This document shows, piece by piece, positions 1 to 6,032 of a stretch of DNA of 14,219 bases. Within the stretch, counting starts at the first letter, position 1; every line of letters begins with the position of its first letter. Under the pieces are notes generated by a model, which was not told where the DNA came from, did not search any database, and was given only the letters and a program-made list of their open reading frames with translations. Source of the DNA: an uncultured Collinsella sp. (GTDB taxonomy: Bacteria; Actinomycetota; Coriobacteriia; Coriobacteriales; Coriobacteriaceae); NCBI GenBank assembly GCA_959596505.1, contig CAUFWM010000037.1, positions 1 to 14,219 of the forward strand, written 5' to 3'. A program made the position numbers and the translations under genes.

Positions 1-1
1 A

Positions 2-61
2 CCGCAGGAAGCTTGGATACGCCTAGGCGCGGTCCAAGAAATCGTCCGCACCCCCATTTAA
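2..61 (+). CDS. Possible C-terminal tail of a gene entering from the left (partial)
   Basis: The frame starting at base 2 is open from the window edge to a TAA at 59-61 and encodes 19 residues ending AVQEIVRTPI. The mix of residues looks like an ordinary protein C-terminus, but 19 codons are too few to be sure and no family can be named. The stop codon lies six bases before the left copy of the 32-bp direct repeat. That would fit an element sitting at the 3' end of a host gene. It could equally be chance open frame. Confidence 0.25.
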   Translation, partial: PQEAWIRLGAVQEIVRTPI

Positions 62-66
62 ATGGA

Positions 67-98
67 ATTAACCGTTTTTAAACGCTTTTAACTAGAAT
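67..98 (+). repeat. Left copy of 32-bp direct repeat (candidate recombination site)
   Basis: This A+T-rich sequence matches 3378-3409 at 26 of 32 positions in the same orientation, and the final 15 bases (GCTTTTAACTAGAAT) are identical. Inside it, TTAAC-like words recur at a 10-bp period (68-72, 78-83 as TTAAAC, 88-92), so the same face of the helix is presented three times. The two copies enclose the low-GC island with the serine recombinase. A small inverted repeat, AATATA/TATATT (96-101 and 108-113), abuts its right end. Attachment site, recombinase arm site and regulator operator are all possible. Confidence 0.6.
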
Positions 99-200
99 AT
101 ATGCCAGTATATTAGTAACTTTTACTGAGTTGCACCGCATGGGTTTATACACTTCCACCCCGTAAAGGACAGGAACTCCGCAGCAAAAGGTCCCTACACA

Positions 201-1265
201 TCAGAATTCAACTTCAAATACAAACGACTGCCGGAGTTCTCGCTTAGCTTGGCTTGTCAGGCTCGAATTCGCCCTTATGCTCAGTTTGCTGCATGCCTCG
301 TCGATAGCCATAGCAAGTGATACAGACATGGTCATGGTCGTTTCACTTTTCAATTCGACCCGATAGCTCTTCGCCTTGTTTTTATCCTCTCCACCGCATC
401 TCGTCTCAATTAACAAGAGAATATCTGAGTCATGGGCATACCAATGGAGCTCAGGGCGCTGTGGAACCATGTCACCCTCGAATTCCTGTGTAAACAGTAT
501 TTTCTTCTCATTTCTCGTCGAATCGCTAAAGGAACCGTCGGTTCGAACCGAGCCTCTCTTTCCCGCCTTGGCATTTCCCTTAACCTGGTGGCCTCGCCGA
601 GTTTCCTCGTACTCCGTCACCTCCAGCTTGCAGCGCTTCGCGCCAAGCATGAACGCAATCCGCCTCAACTCGGCCATCTTGTCTTGTTGCATGGTTGCGA
701 AATAAGAGTCAAGGTCAACAAAGCGAGACCGATCAAAAGCATCTATGTAATATGTGGAATAAAGAGATGGTTTAGGATAGAAAGACAGCTCGCTATCCCC
801 GATTGCCTCGCGGTACAGATTGAAAATCTGCGTACCCTTAACAGTATCCAACCAACCAATGGCATCCCTACAGACGTCGATACCCCGACGCTCATTTCCG
901 TCAACAATTCGAATCATGTTCGGCAAATGGAATGAAGGACTCTGATAGGTCTCCTTGGTTACCGGCCTGTATCTATTGAGCTGCTGCTGGTATGCCCAAT
1001 CGTTGACGGCGTCACCGATATCCGCAGCAGCACCTGCCGCGCCATCAGCCGCATCAGCAATAGCTGCCAAGGCGTCATCGGCCATCGGAGCTGCAGCACG
1101 CATTGCACCATCGGCAACTTTCTGTACGGTTGCAACCGCGCCCGCCATCGCGCTTCCGGCGCCATCAACCAACCCGGCAGCGACCTTACGGATATCAAAA
1201 CTCTGCTTACGTCGCGGCAGCTCCTCCCTTTCGACAACAACAGCTAGATCGTCTTTATCCTCCAT
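201..1265 (-). CDS. Unrecognised 354-residue protein with Ala/Gly-rich N-terminal helix region
   Basis: I do not recognise this protein. The start is well supported: AGGAGGT lies 5 bases before the ATG. Residues 1-27 are charged. Residues 28-88 are a run of Ala, Gly and small residues with regularly spaced Asp and Met, resembling a long amphipathic helix rather than a secretion signal. Residues 100-230 look globular (for example IRIVDGNERRGIDVCRDAI and DLDSYFATMQQDKMAELRRI). Residues 230-265 are basic and polar (KGNAKAGKRGS), probably a linker. The C-terminus ends in alternating aromatic and acidic residues (SFVFEVEF), suggesting a final beta strand. There is no signal peptide or convincing membrane helix. 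It lies 9 bases after the tiny ORF at 1275-1358, so the two are probably co-transcribed. Base composition is island-like. Cargo of a mobile segment is the best guess. Confidence 0.75.
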   Translation of the reverse strand: MEDKDDLAVVVEREELPRRKQSFDIRKVAAGLVDGAGSAMAGAVATVQKVADGAMRAAAPMADDALAAIADAADGAAGAAADIGDAVNDWAYQQQLNRYRPVTKETYQSPSFHLPNMIRIVDGNERRGIDVCRDAIGWLDTVKGTQIFNLYREAIGDSELSFYPKPSLYSTYYIDAFDRSRFVDLDSYFATMQQDKMAELRRIAFMLGAKRCKLEVTEYEETRRGHQVKGNAKAGKRGSVRTDGSFSDSTRNEKKILFTQEFEGDMVPQRPELHWYAHDSDILLLIETRCGGEDKNKAKSYRVELKSETTMTMSVSLAMAIDEACSKLSIRANSSLTSQAKRELRQSFVFEVEF

Positions 1266-1274
1266 GGTGACCTC

Positions 1275-1405
1275 CTATTTCCGGTAGTCGAAATCAACCG
1301 TGTATTCATCGCCAAATGCCGAATTGAACATCGCACGGATATTTGCTTCAGCATTCACCCGAGTTTCGCTTTCAGCGACCCCACACCCTTCTTCATCTCA
1401 TCCAT
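1275..1405 (-). pseudogene. Tiny two-frame ORF pair, possibly one small protein with a -1 frameshift
   Basis: A GAAAGGA box (about 1412-1418) precedes an ATG at 1403-1405 that opens a 16-codon ORF (MDEMKKGVGSLKAKLG), ending in TGA at 1355-1357. The next frame back begins with GTG at 1356-1358, overlapping that stop (GTGA), and runs 27 codons to TAG at 1275-1277. It encodes NAEANIRAMFNSAFGDEY followed by TVDFDYRK. Joined by a -1 shift the pieces give one plausible 43-residue protein. Without it, the stop-start overlap is a typical translational-coupling junction. The second stop lies 9 bases before the start of the 354-residue protein, inside its ribosome-binding region, so translation of the two is probably linked. 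It could also be a decayed gene or a sequencing indel. No family is recognised. Confidence 0.4.
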
Positions 1406-1618
1406 CCCCTATTCCTTTCAAAATCCCTGCTATTTAAGAAACTGCCGTGGGTTATACCTCATGCCTTAATTGTCGTTTTTAGCATGGCTTTAGACGAGGG
1501 CAGTTGTTTGCAATCCGAAATGTACACATTCGTTCGCAGCACTTGTTGTTCAATAATTGGCACAAAACGGGCAGGTCAACCATTCATTGCCGATTAACCC
1601 GCCCCTTCCGTGCAGAAC
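1406..1618. other. Noncoding gap upstream of the tiny ORF pair
   Basis: There is no credible gene on either strand. On the minus strand there is a TATAAC box (1451-1456) about 45 bases before the small ORF start, but no convincing -35 at the right distance, so a promoter here is only possible. There is no clear rho-independent terminator after the lipoprotein gene that ends at 1619, so read-through into the small ORFs is conceivable. Confidence 0.4.
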
Positions 1619-2434
1619 TTATTTATTTACATCGTAGCTGGAAACAGATGCGACAACGCGCACAGCGTCAACATCGGACATTGCCTCGAACTTGACTTTC
1701 TCACCCGGCGCCCACGAAGAGGTGTCCGCATAGGCCTCCTCCGCTTTGATGTCATCTGCATCATAGAGAGCAAGTGTCAGGCTGACGTTAGAGAACGATA
1801 TACCAGAGGTGTTCTCAACTACCGCCGTATACGTATACAGACCGTAACCGTCATCCGATTTTTCGAAATTTGCTCCCTGAATCAAACTGTTGATGGCATC
1901 CTCATAGCGGGTCTTCTCTGCTACGGACTTTCCATTCTTAATTAAGTCGTTGAAATCATCCTTATATTTTTCCCCTACTTCCAGCCCGTAATTATCAACA
2001 AGCTTCTTGAGTTGCGCAGACCGCTTATCGTAGACTTTATTCCACTCTTCGTAATAATCCGCAGACGATTGCGAGTAGTCCTCGGTCACTTTAAGCTGGT
2101 CATCAAGCAAATTCAGATACGTTATGACGTCCTGCTGCATCTTGGAATCCTTAAACCTAGCGTTCTTGAGTTCCTTGTCGTTCTTGATTTCAGCCTCAAT
2201 AGCTTCCTGGATATTCTCGGTTGAATGAGGATCATCATCGTTTGCATTAGATTCAATGACGTCGGACCTTCTCTCAAACCCGGCGGCGATAACATTCATC
2301 GCCTTATCGTCGACATATTTCGACTTTGCAGCGTTTGCATCATTCTGTGAACAGGCCGAAATGAACCCCAGAGAACAGATGAGCAGAACAAGCAAGCCCA
2401 TCATGGGCTGCTTTTTAGTAGCATTTCGTTTCAC
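1619..2434 (-). CDS. Secreted lipoprotein with C-terminal FxLYD-like domain
   Basis: The start is taken as the GTG at 2432-2434, because AAGGGA lies 7 bases upstream and the result is a normal lipoprotein signal: KRNATKK, a hydrophobic stretch MMGLLVLLICSLGF, and lipobox ISAC with Cys28. An in-frame ATG at 2465-2467 would add 11 residues before an already complete signal, and its GAGGGG is too close. The mature protein should be lipid-anchored on the outer face of the membrane. Residues 29-100 are polar and acidic. Residues 100-180 are Lys/Asp/Tyr-rich and predicted helical. Residues about 196-271 match the FxLYD beta-sandwich pattern (VVENTSG, then FSNVSLTLALYDADD). FxLYD domains are found in many surface lipoproteins of uncertain role. 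The gene lies downstream of the recombinase and shares its strand and low GC. The family assignment of the last domain is good; the function is unknown. Confidence 0.85.
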   Translation of the reverse strand: MKRNATKKQPMMGLLVLLICSLGFISACSQNDANAAKSKYVDDKAMNVIAAGFERRSDVIESNANDDDPHSTENIQEAIEAEIKNDKELKNARFKDSKMQQDVITYLNLLDDQLKVTEDYSQSSADYYEEWNKVYDKRSAQLKKLVDNYGLEVGEKYKDDFNDLIKNGKSVAEKTRYEDAINSLIQGANFEKSDDGYGLYTYTAVVENTSGISFSNVSLTLALYDADDIKAEEAYADTSSWAPGEKVKFEAMSDVDAVRVVASVSSYDVNK

Positions 2435-2590
2435 GGCTATTTCCCTTCGATTGACGTTACAGCTCATAACCCCTCGTCAAAAAGCAGACGAATTGGCAAC
2501 GCGGTGGCACTATTTGGTTCCAGGGCGTGAACTTGATAAACATCGAGGGAAGGAGTGGGCTCTGTGCGATAAACTCCCCTCTTCAAAATG

Positions 2591-2600
2591 TCTAGTTAAA
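2591..2600 (-). repeat. Inverted copy of the direct-repeat core, 28 bp past the recombinase stop
   Basis: Read on the minus strand these ten bases are TTTAACTAGA, identical to the core of both 32-bp repeats (87-96 and 3398-3407), but in the opposite orientation. Flanking arms CCTCTT/AAGAGG (2578-2583 and 2599-2604) could fold it into a hairpin with a 15-base loop, which might also end the recombinase transcript, though no good U-tract follows. A ten-base match in an A+T-rich stretch can occur by chance, so this is weaker than the long repeats. Confidence 0.35.
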
Positions 2601-2628
2601 GAGGACGGACAGACGGCGAACGGTCATA

Positions 2629-3231
2629 TCAGTTCGTGTCCGCCCGTCTCCAACGATCGAACGTCGATGCGCTGACGTTCAGGAGCGTTGCGGCCTCTCG
2701 CCTCGTAACTTCACCCCCTTCAAATGATTTGATGACATCGTTATAGCCATCCGGACGTTCGAGCGCCGGCCTCCCAAATCTCACGCCACGCAGGCGCGCC
2801 GACGCGATACCCTCTGCCTGGCGCTGCTTGATGTTCTCGCGCTCCAGCTGCGCCACGTAGCTCAAGATTTGAAGGACCAGATCCGCCATGAACGTTCCCG
2901 TGATGCCATCGGGTTGCTCGCGCGTATCGAGTAACGGCATATCAAGCACCACGATGGCAGCACGCCTATCCACCGTGATGCGTCGCCATTCATCGAGGAC
3001 TTCACGATAATCGCGACCCAATCGGTCGATACTTTTGATCACGAGAACGTCACCCTCGCGCAACCTGCGAAGAAGACGCTGGTACTGGGGACGTCTAAAG
3101 TTCTTACCGCTTGCCTTGTCAGCGTAAATCTGACCCTGTTGAACGGGAAACCTTCCCAGTGCGTCTAACTGACGATCCAAGTTCTGGTCCGCGGAAGAGA
3201 CACGCGCATACCCAAAGATTCGATTGTCCAT
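2629..3231 (-). CDS. Serine recombinase (resolvase/invertase family)
   Basis: A 200-residue small serine recombinase of the Tn3-resolvase/Hin-invertase type, close to the family length of 180-200. Visible features: the N-terminal catalytic motif IFGYARVSSADQN with Ser12 aligning to the nucleophile of gamma-delta resolvase and Arg10 beside it; IKSIDRLGRD (65-74) with the catalytic arginines Arg70 and Arg73; the long E-helix region LVLQILSYVAQLERENIKQR (118-137); GVRFGRPA, which usually precedes the DNA-binding domain; and a C-terminal helix-turn-helix, GEVTRREAATLLNVSASTFDRW (173-194). The protein looks intact. AGGGGC lies just before the ATG. Small serine recombinases resolve cointegrates or invert DNA between short sites, usually beside their own gene. 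The intergenic DNA upstream carries dyads and a copy of the 32-bp repeat, so it probably acts on this island. Confidence 0.95.
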   Translation of the reverse strand: MDNRIFGYARVSSADQNLDRQLDALGRFPVQQGQIYADKASGKNFRRPQYQRLLRRLREGDVLVIKSIDRLGRDYREVLDEWRRITVDRRAAIVVLDMPLLDTREQPDGITGTFMADLVLQILSYVAQLERENIKQRQAEGIASARLRGVRFGRPALERPDGYNDVIKSFEGGEVTRREAATLLNVSASTFDRWRRADTN

Positions 3232-3245
3232 AATTGCCCCTATCG

Positions 3246-3261
3246 GCTGCCTCTTGGCAGC
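3246..3261. promoter_or_regulatory. Dyad just upstream of the recombinase start (candidate operator)
   Basis: GCTGCC and GGCAGC form a perfect 6-bp inverted repeat around TCTT, 15 bases upstream of the recombinase ATG. The heptamer ATCGGCT occurs directly repeated on both sides (3242-3248 and 3262-3268). Resolvase genes are commonly autoregulated through sites in this position, so an operator or part of a res-like site is plausible. A leader hairpin in the mRNA is the alternative. Confidence 0.35.
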
Positions 3262-3377
3262 ATCGGCTCAAGCGAGAGCCCACTCACTATAGGGCGTGCA
3301 AATTTCGCGAATGGGCTGAAGTCATTTTGGTCCTCAGGCACAAGCTGTTCAAGTGCTACGTCGACAACATGCTAGCT

Positions 3378-3409
3378 TTTAACGGTAATTAACTGCTTTT
3401 AACTAGAAT
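3378..3409 (+). repeat. Right copy of 32-bp direct repeat (candidate recombination site)
   Basis: The partner of 67-98. Here the 10-bp periodicity is cleaner: TTAAC at 3379-3383, 3389-3393 and 3399-3403, followed by TAGAAT. It lies about 150 bases upstream of the recombinase start, and just beyond it base composition changes to the GC-rich pattern of the UvrA-like gene. That makes it a natural right boundary of the island. Confidence 0.6.
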
Positions 3410-3430
3410 TGGCTAGAAAAGAAAAGCGTG

Positions 3431-3453
3431 ATGCTGACAGGCCTTGTCGGCAT
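3431..3453 (-). terminator. Possible terminator after the UvrA-like gene
   Basis: ATGCTGACA and TGTCGGCAT pair around GGCCT, with one imperfect pair. On the minus strand this hairpin is followed by CACGCTTTTCTTTTC, a loose U-rich run. It directly follows the palindrome at 3452-3482, sharing two bases, so the two stems together may end transcription of the UvrA-like gene. The interrupted U-run makes it a weak candidate. Confidence 0.35.
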
Positions 3454-3482
3454 GTGACAAAGGGACCGTCCCTTTGTCACAT
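3452..3482. repeat. Perfect palindrome, copy 1 of 3 (15-1-15)
   Basis: Arms ATGTGACAAAGGGAC and its exact complement surround a single C. The element lies 4 bases past the stop codon of the UvrA-like gene. The same arms occur at 6002-6032 and 7221-7247 with a different central base each time (C, A, T). No T-run follows on either strand, so this is a REP-like repeat rather than a textbook terminator. Confidence 0.9.
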
Positions 3483-3486
3483 TTGG

Positions 3487-5979
3487 TTACAGGTAGCGGC
3501 CGGTAATGCTCTTGGAGCAGGCAGCGATGTCGCCCGGCGTACCGGTGCAGACGATTTGCCCGCCCGCGTCGCCACCGCCCGGGCCCATGTCGATCACGTA
3601 ATCGGCGTTACGGATAAGGTCGAGGTCGTGCTCGATCACGATAACCGTGGCGCCCTTGGCAACGAGGCCATCAAACACACTCAGCAACACCTGAACATCG
3701 AGCGGATGCAGGCCGATCGTGGGCTCGTCGAATACGAATACGGCATCGTCCTGCACGCGGCCCATCTCGCTCGCAAGCTTAAGTCGCTGCGCCTCGCCGC
3801 CCGAGAGCGCCGGCGTAGGCTCGCCGAGCGTCAGGTAGCCCAGCCCCAGGTCGTGCAAGGTCTGCAGGCGCGCCTGGACTTTCTTGAGTCCCACCGTGGC
3901 GTCGAGGGCCTCGTCCACACTCATGTCCATGAGCTGCGGCAACGTGAGCGAGCTGCCGTCCTTGCCCTCGCGATGGATATGCGAGGCGGCATCCGCATAA
4001 CGCGAGCCGCGACATGCAGGACAGACGATCTCGACATCGGGCAAAAACTGCACGTCAAGCGATATCGAGCCCGTGCCATCGCACGTGGGGCAACGCAAGG
4101 CGCCGGTGTTGTAGCTAAAGGCACCCGCCTTATACCCTGCCGCCTTGGCCTCGGGCGTACGGGCGAAGGCGCGGCGCAGCTCATCGTGGATGTCGGCATA
4201 GGTCGCCACCGTCGAGCGTACGTTGGCGCCAATGGGCGTGGCGTCAATCAGGTTGGCACGCGCGATACCCTCGGCATCGACCCAACGCACGTGCCTGGGC
4301 AGGCGCTCGCCGGCTGCCTGCGCTTTGAGTGCCGGGATGAGCGTCTCGAGCACCAATGTCGTCTTACCCGAGCCTGAAACGCCCGTTACCGCGACAAGGC
4401 GGCCACGCGGGATATCGACTTCGAGCGGCTTGACGGTATGGATGGCATCGGTCGCCATGCGGATATGGCCTAGGTCGAACATTTCGTCGTCAGCCACCTG
4501 CGGGCGCAAGCGCTTGGGGTCCGAGCGCAAGAACGGCGCGATGCGGCTACCCTGCGATTGTTCGACCTCGTCCACCGTACCGGCGGCGATTACATGACCG
4601 CCGCCTGCTCCGGCAACGGGGCCCATCTCGACCAGATAGTCGGCTTCTGCCAGCACGCGCGTGTCGTGGTCGACAACAACCACGGTGTTGCCGTCGTCCA
4701 CCAGATCGCGCATCACGCCCACCAGGCCATCGACATTGGCAGGATGCAAGCCAATCGAAGGCTCGTCCAGCACATACAGCACGCCCGTCGATCGGTTGCG
4801 GACCACGCGGGCAAGCTGCACGCGCTGGCGCTCACCCGTCGACAGCGTGGCACCGGCGCGGTCGAGCGAAAGGTAATCGAGGCCCAGGTCGACCAGGCGG
4901 CGGGCCGTGCTCAAAAACGAATCGCAGATGTCCCCGGCCATGGGCCGCATCTCGATCGGCAAGGATGCAGGCACCCCGCGCACCCACTCAATCGCCTCGC
5001 CCAGCGTCATGCCCGCCGCCTGCGCCAGATTGATACCGCGCACCTGGGGCTGGCGCGCGGCGTCGGAAAGACGCGTGCCGCCGCAGTCACGGCACGGCCC
5101 CTCGCGCAAAAAGCGCGCCACGCGCTTAAGTCCCTTGTCGTCCTTAACCTTGGCGAGCGCATTCTCGACGGTATAGACGGCGTTGTAATAGGTAAAGTCG
5201 AGCGGCGTGGCACCCTCGCCGTTTTTGGGAACGTAGAGAATGTGCTTCTTAACCGCCGGGCCATGGAACACAATATCGCGCTCTTGAGGCGTGAGCTGGC
5301 TAAACGGCACGTCGGTGCGCACGCCCATCTCGCCGGCCACCTGCTTCATCAGATCCCACATCAGCGTGCCCCAGGGAAGCACCGCACCCTCGTTGATGGT
5401 CTTTGACTCGTCGGGCACCAGACTCGCCTCGTCCACCTCGCGCATGACACCGGTGCCGCCGCAGGTGGGACACGCACCGCCGCTGTTAAAGGCAAGGTCC
5501 TCGGCACCCGGCGCGTAGAACTCGCGGCCGCATGCGGGGCACATGAGCGGCAGACCCGCAGCCACATTAAGGCTCGGCTCTACGCGCGCTCCGCAATGCG
5601 TGCACACGTGATGGGCGCAGCGGCTAAAGAGCAGGCGCAGGCTGTTGTTGAGCTCGGTCATGGTGCCAAACGTGGAGCGCACACCTGGCACACTAGGGCG
5701 CTGATGCAGCGCGAGTGCCGCCGGCACGTGCAGCACCTCGTCCACCTGAGCGTGCTCTGCCTGCGTCAGCCGACGGCGGGTATAGGTGCTCAGCGCCTCC
5801 AGGTAACGGCGCGAGCCCTCGGCATAGAGCACCCCCAGCGCCAGCGAGCTCTTGCCCGAACCCGACACGCCGGCAATGCCAACGAGCCTTCCCAGCGGAA
5901 TATCGATATCGATGTCCTTGAGGTTGTGAACACGCGCGCCGCGCACCTCGATAGCACTTGGTTGTTGCGACACCGTCAT
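3487..5979 (-). CDS. UvrA-like ABC ATPase, UvrA2 type lacking the UvrB-binding domain
   Basis: An 830-residue tandem-ABC UvrA family protein, shorter than the roughly 940-970 of UvrA proper. The first half has Walker A GVSGSGKSS (37-45), FGTMTELNNSLRLLFSRC (104-121), a Cys-rich zinc module (C126, C129, C147, C150, C170, C173), CRDCGGTRL (296-304), signature LSTGERQRVQLA (379-390) and Walker B LYVLDEPSIGLHP (401-413). The second half has Walker A GVSGSGKTT (533-541), zinc module CPTCDGTG...CPACRGSR (630-660), signature LSGGEAQRLKLA (725-736) and Walker B FVFDEPTIGLHP (748-759). In E. coli UvrA over 100 residues with the UvrB-binding domain lie between the LRLLFAR motif and the first zinc finger; here about five do. 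UvrA2 proteins share this lack and are linked to DNA-damage or drug tolerance. The start is the ATG at 5977-5979 with AGGAAGGGG before it. The longer open frame only reads through the palindrome. Confidence 0.93.
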   Translation of the reverse strand: MTVSQQPSAIEVRGARVHNLKDIDIDIPLGRLVGIAGVSGSGKSSLALGVLYAEGSRRYLEALSTYTRRRLTQAEHAQVDEVLHVPAALALHQRPSVPGVRSTFGTMTELNNSLRLLFSRCAHHVCTHCGARVEPSLNVAAGLPLMCPACGREFYAPGAEDLAFNSGGACPTCGGTGVMREVDEASLVPDESKTINEGAVLPWGTLMWDLMKQVAGEMGVRTDVPFSQLTPQERDIVFHGPAVKKHILYVPKNGEGATPLDFTYYNAVYTVENALAKVKDDKGLKRVARFLREGPCRDCGGTRLSDAARQPQVRGINLAQAAGMTLGEAIEWVRGVPASLPIEMRPMAGDICDSFLSTARRLVDLGLDYLSLDRAGATLSTGERQRVQLARVVRNRSTGVLYVLDEPSIGLHPANVDGLVGVMRDLVDDGNTVVVVDHDTRVLAEADYLVEMGPVAGAGGGHVIAAGTVDEVEQSQGSRIAPFLRSDPKRLRPQVADDEMFDLGHIRMATDAIHTVKPLEVDIPRGRLVAVTGVSGSGKTTLVLETLIPALKAQAAGERLPRHVRWVDAEGIARANLIDATPIGANVRSTVATYADIHDELRRAFARTPEAKAAGYKAGAFSYNTGALRCPTCDGTGSISLDVQFLPDVEIVCPACRGSRYADAASHIHREGKDGSSLTLPQLMDMSVDEALDATVGLKKVQARLQTLHDLGLGYLTLGEPTPALSGGEAQRLKLASEMGRVQDDAVFVFDEPTIGLHPLDVQVLLSVFDGLVAKGATVIVIEHDLDLIRNADYVIDMGPGGGDAGGQIVCTGTPGDIAACSKSITGRYL

Positions 5980-6001
5980 CGTTCCCCTTCCTGTTGATCG
6001 A

Positions 6002-6032
6002 ATGTGACAAAGGGACAGTCCCTTTGTCACAT
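6002..6032. repeat. Perfect palindrome, copy 2 of 3 (15-1-15)
   Basis: Arms identical to copy 1 around a central A. It fills most of the 52-bp gap between the ATPase stop codon and the UvrA-like start, overlapping the last base of the ATPase stop and ending 22 bases before the UvrA-like ATG. In RNA the stem would form directly upstream of the ribosome binding site at about 5983-5990, so an effect on translation or on mRNA stability between the two genes is possible. Confidence 0.9.

Noticed and set aside
96..113. AATATA/TATATT inverted repeat as an operator
   Set aside because: Six-base A+T arms in an A+T-rich stretch are expected by chance; mentioned only as a flank of the left repeat.
376..935. 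Plus-strand open frames opposite the 354-residue protein
   Set aside because: No good ribosome sites, no family features, and they overlap a minus-strand gene with a strong start and coherent protein.
3409..5406. Long plus-strand open frames opposite the UvrA-like gene
   Set aside because: No motifs, skewed Arg/His/Ala composition, and full overlap with a clearly conserved tandem ABC protein on the other strand.
5980..6030. Upstream extension of the UvrA-like gene beginning inside the palindrome
   Set aside because: The extra 17 residues are only translated repeat and leader; the ATG at 5977-5979 has an excellent ribosome binding site and starts at the family's usual N-terminus.
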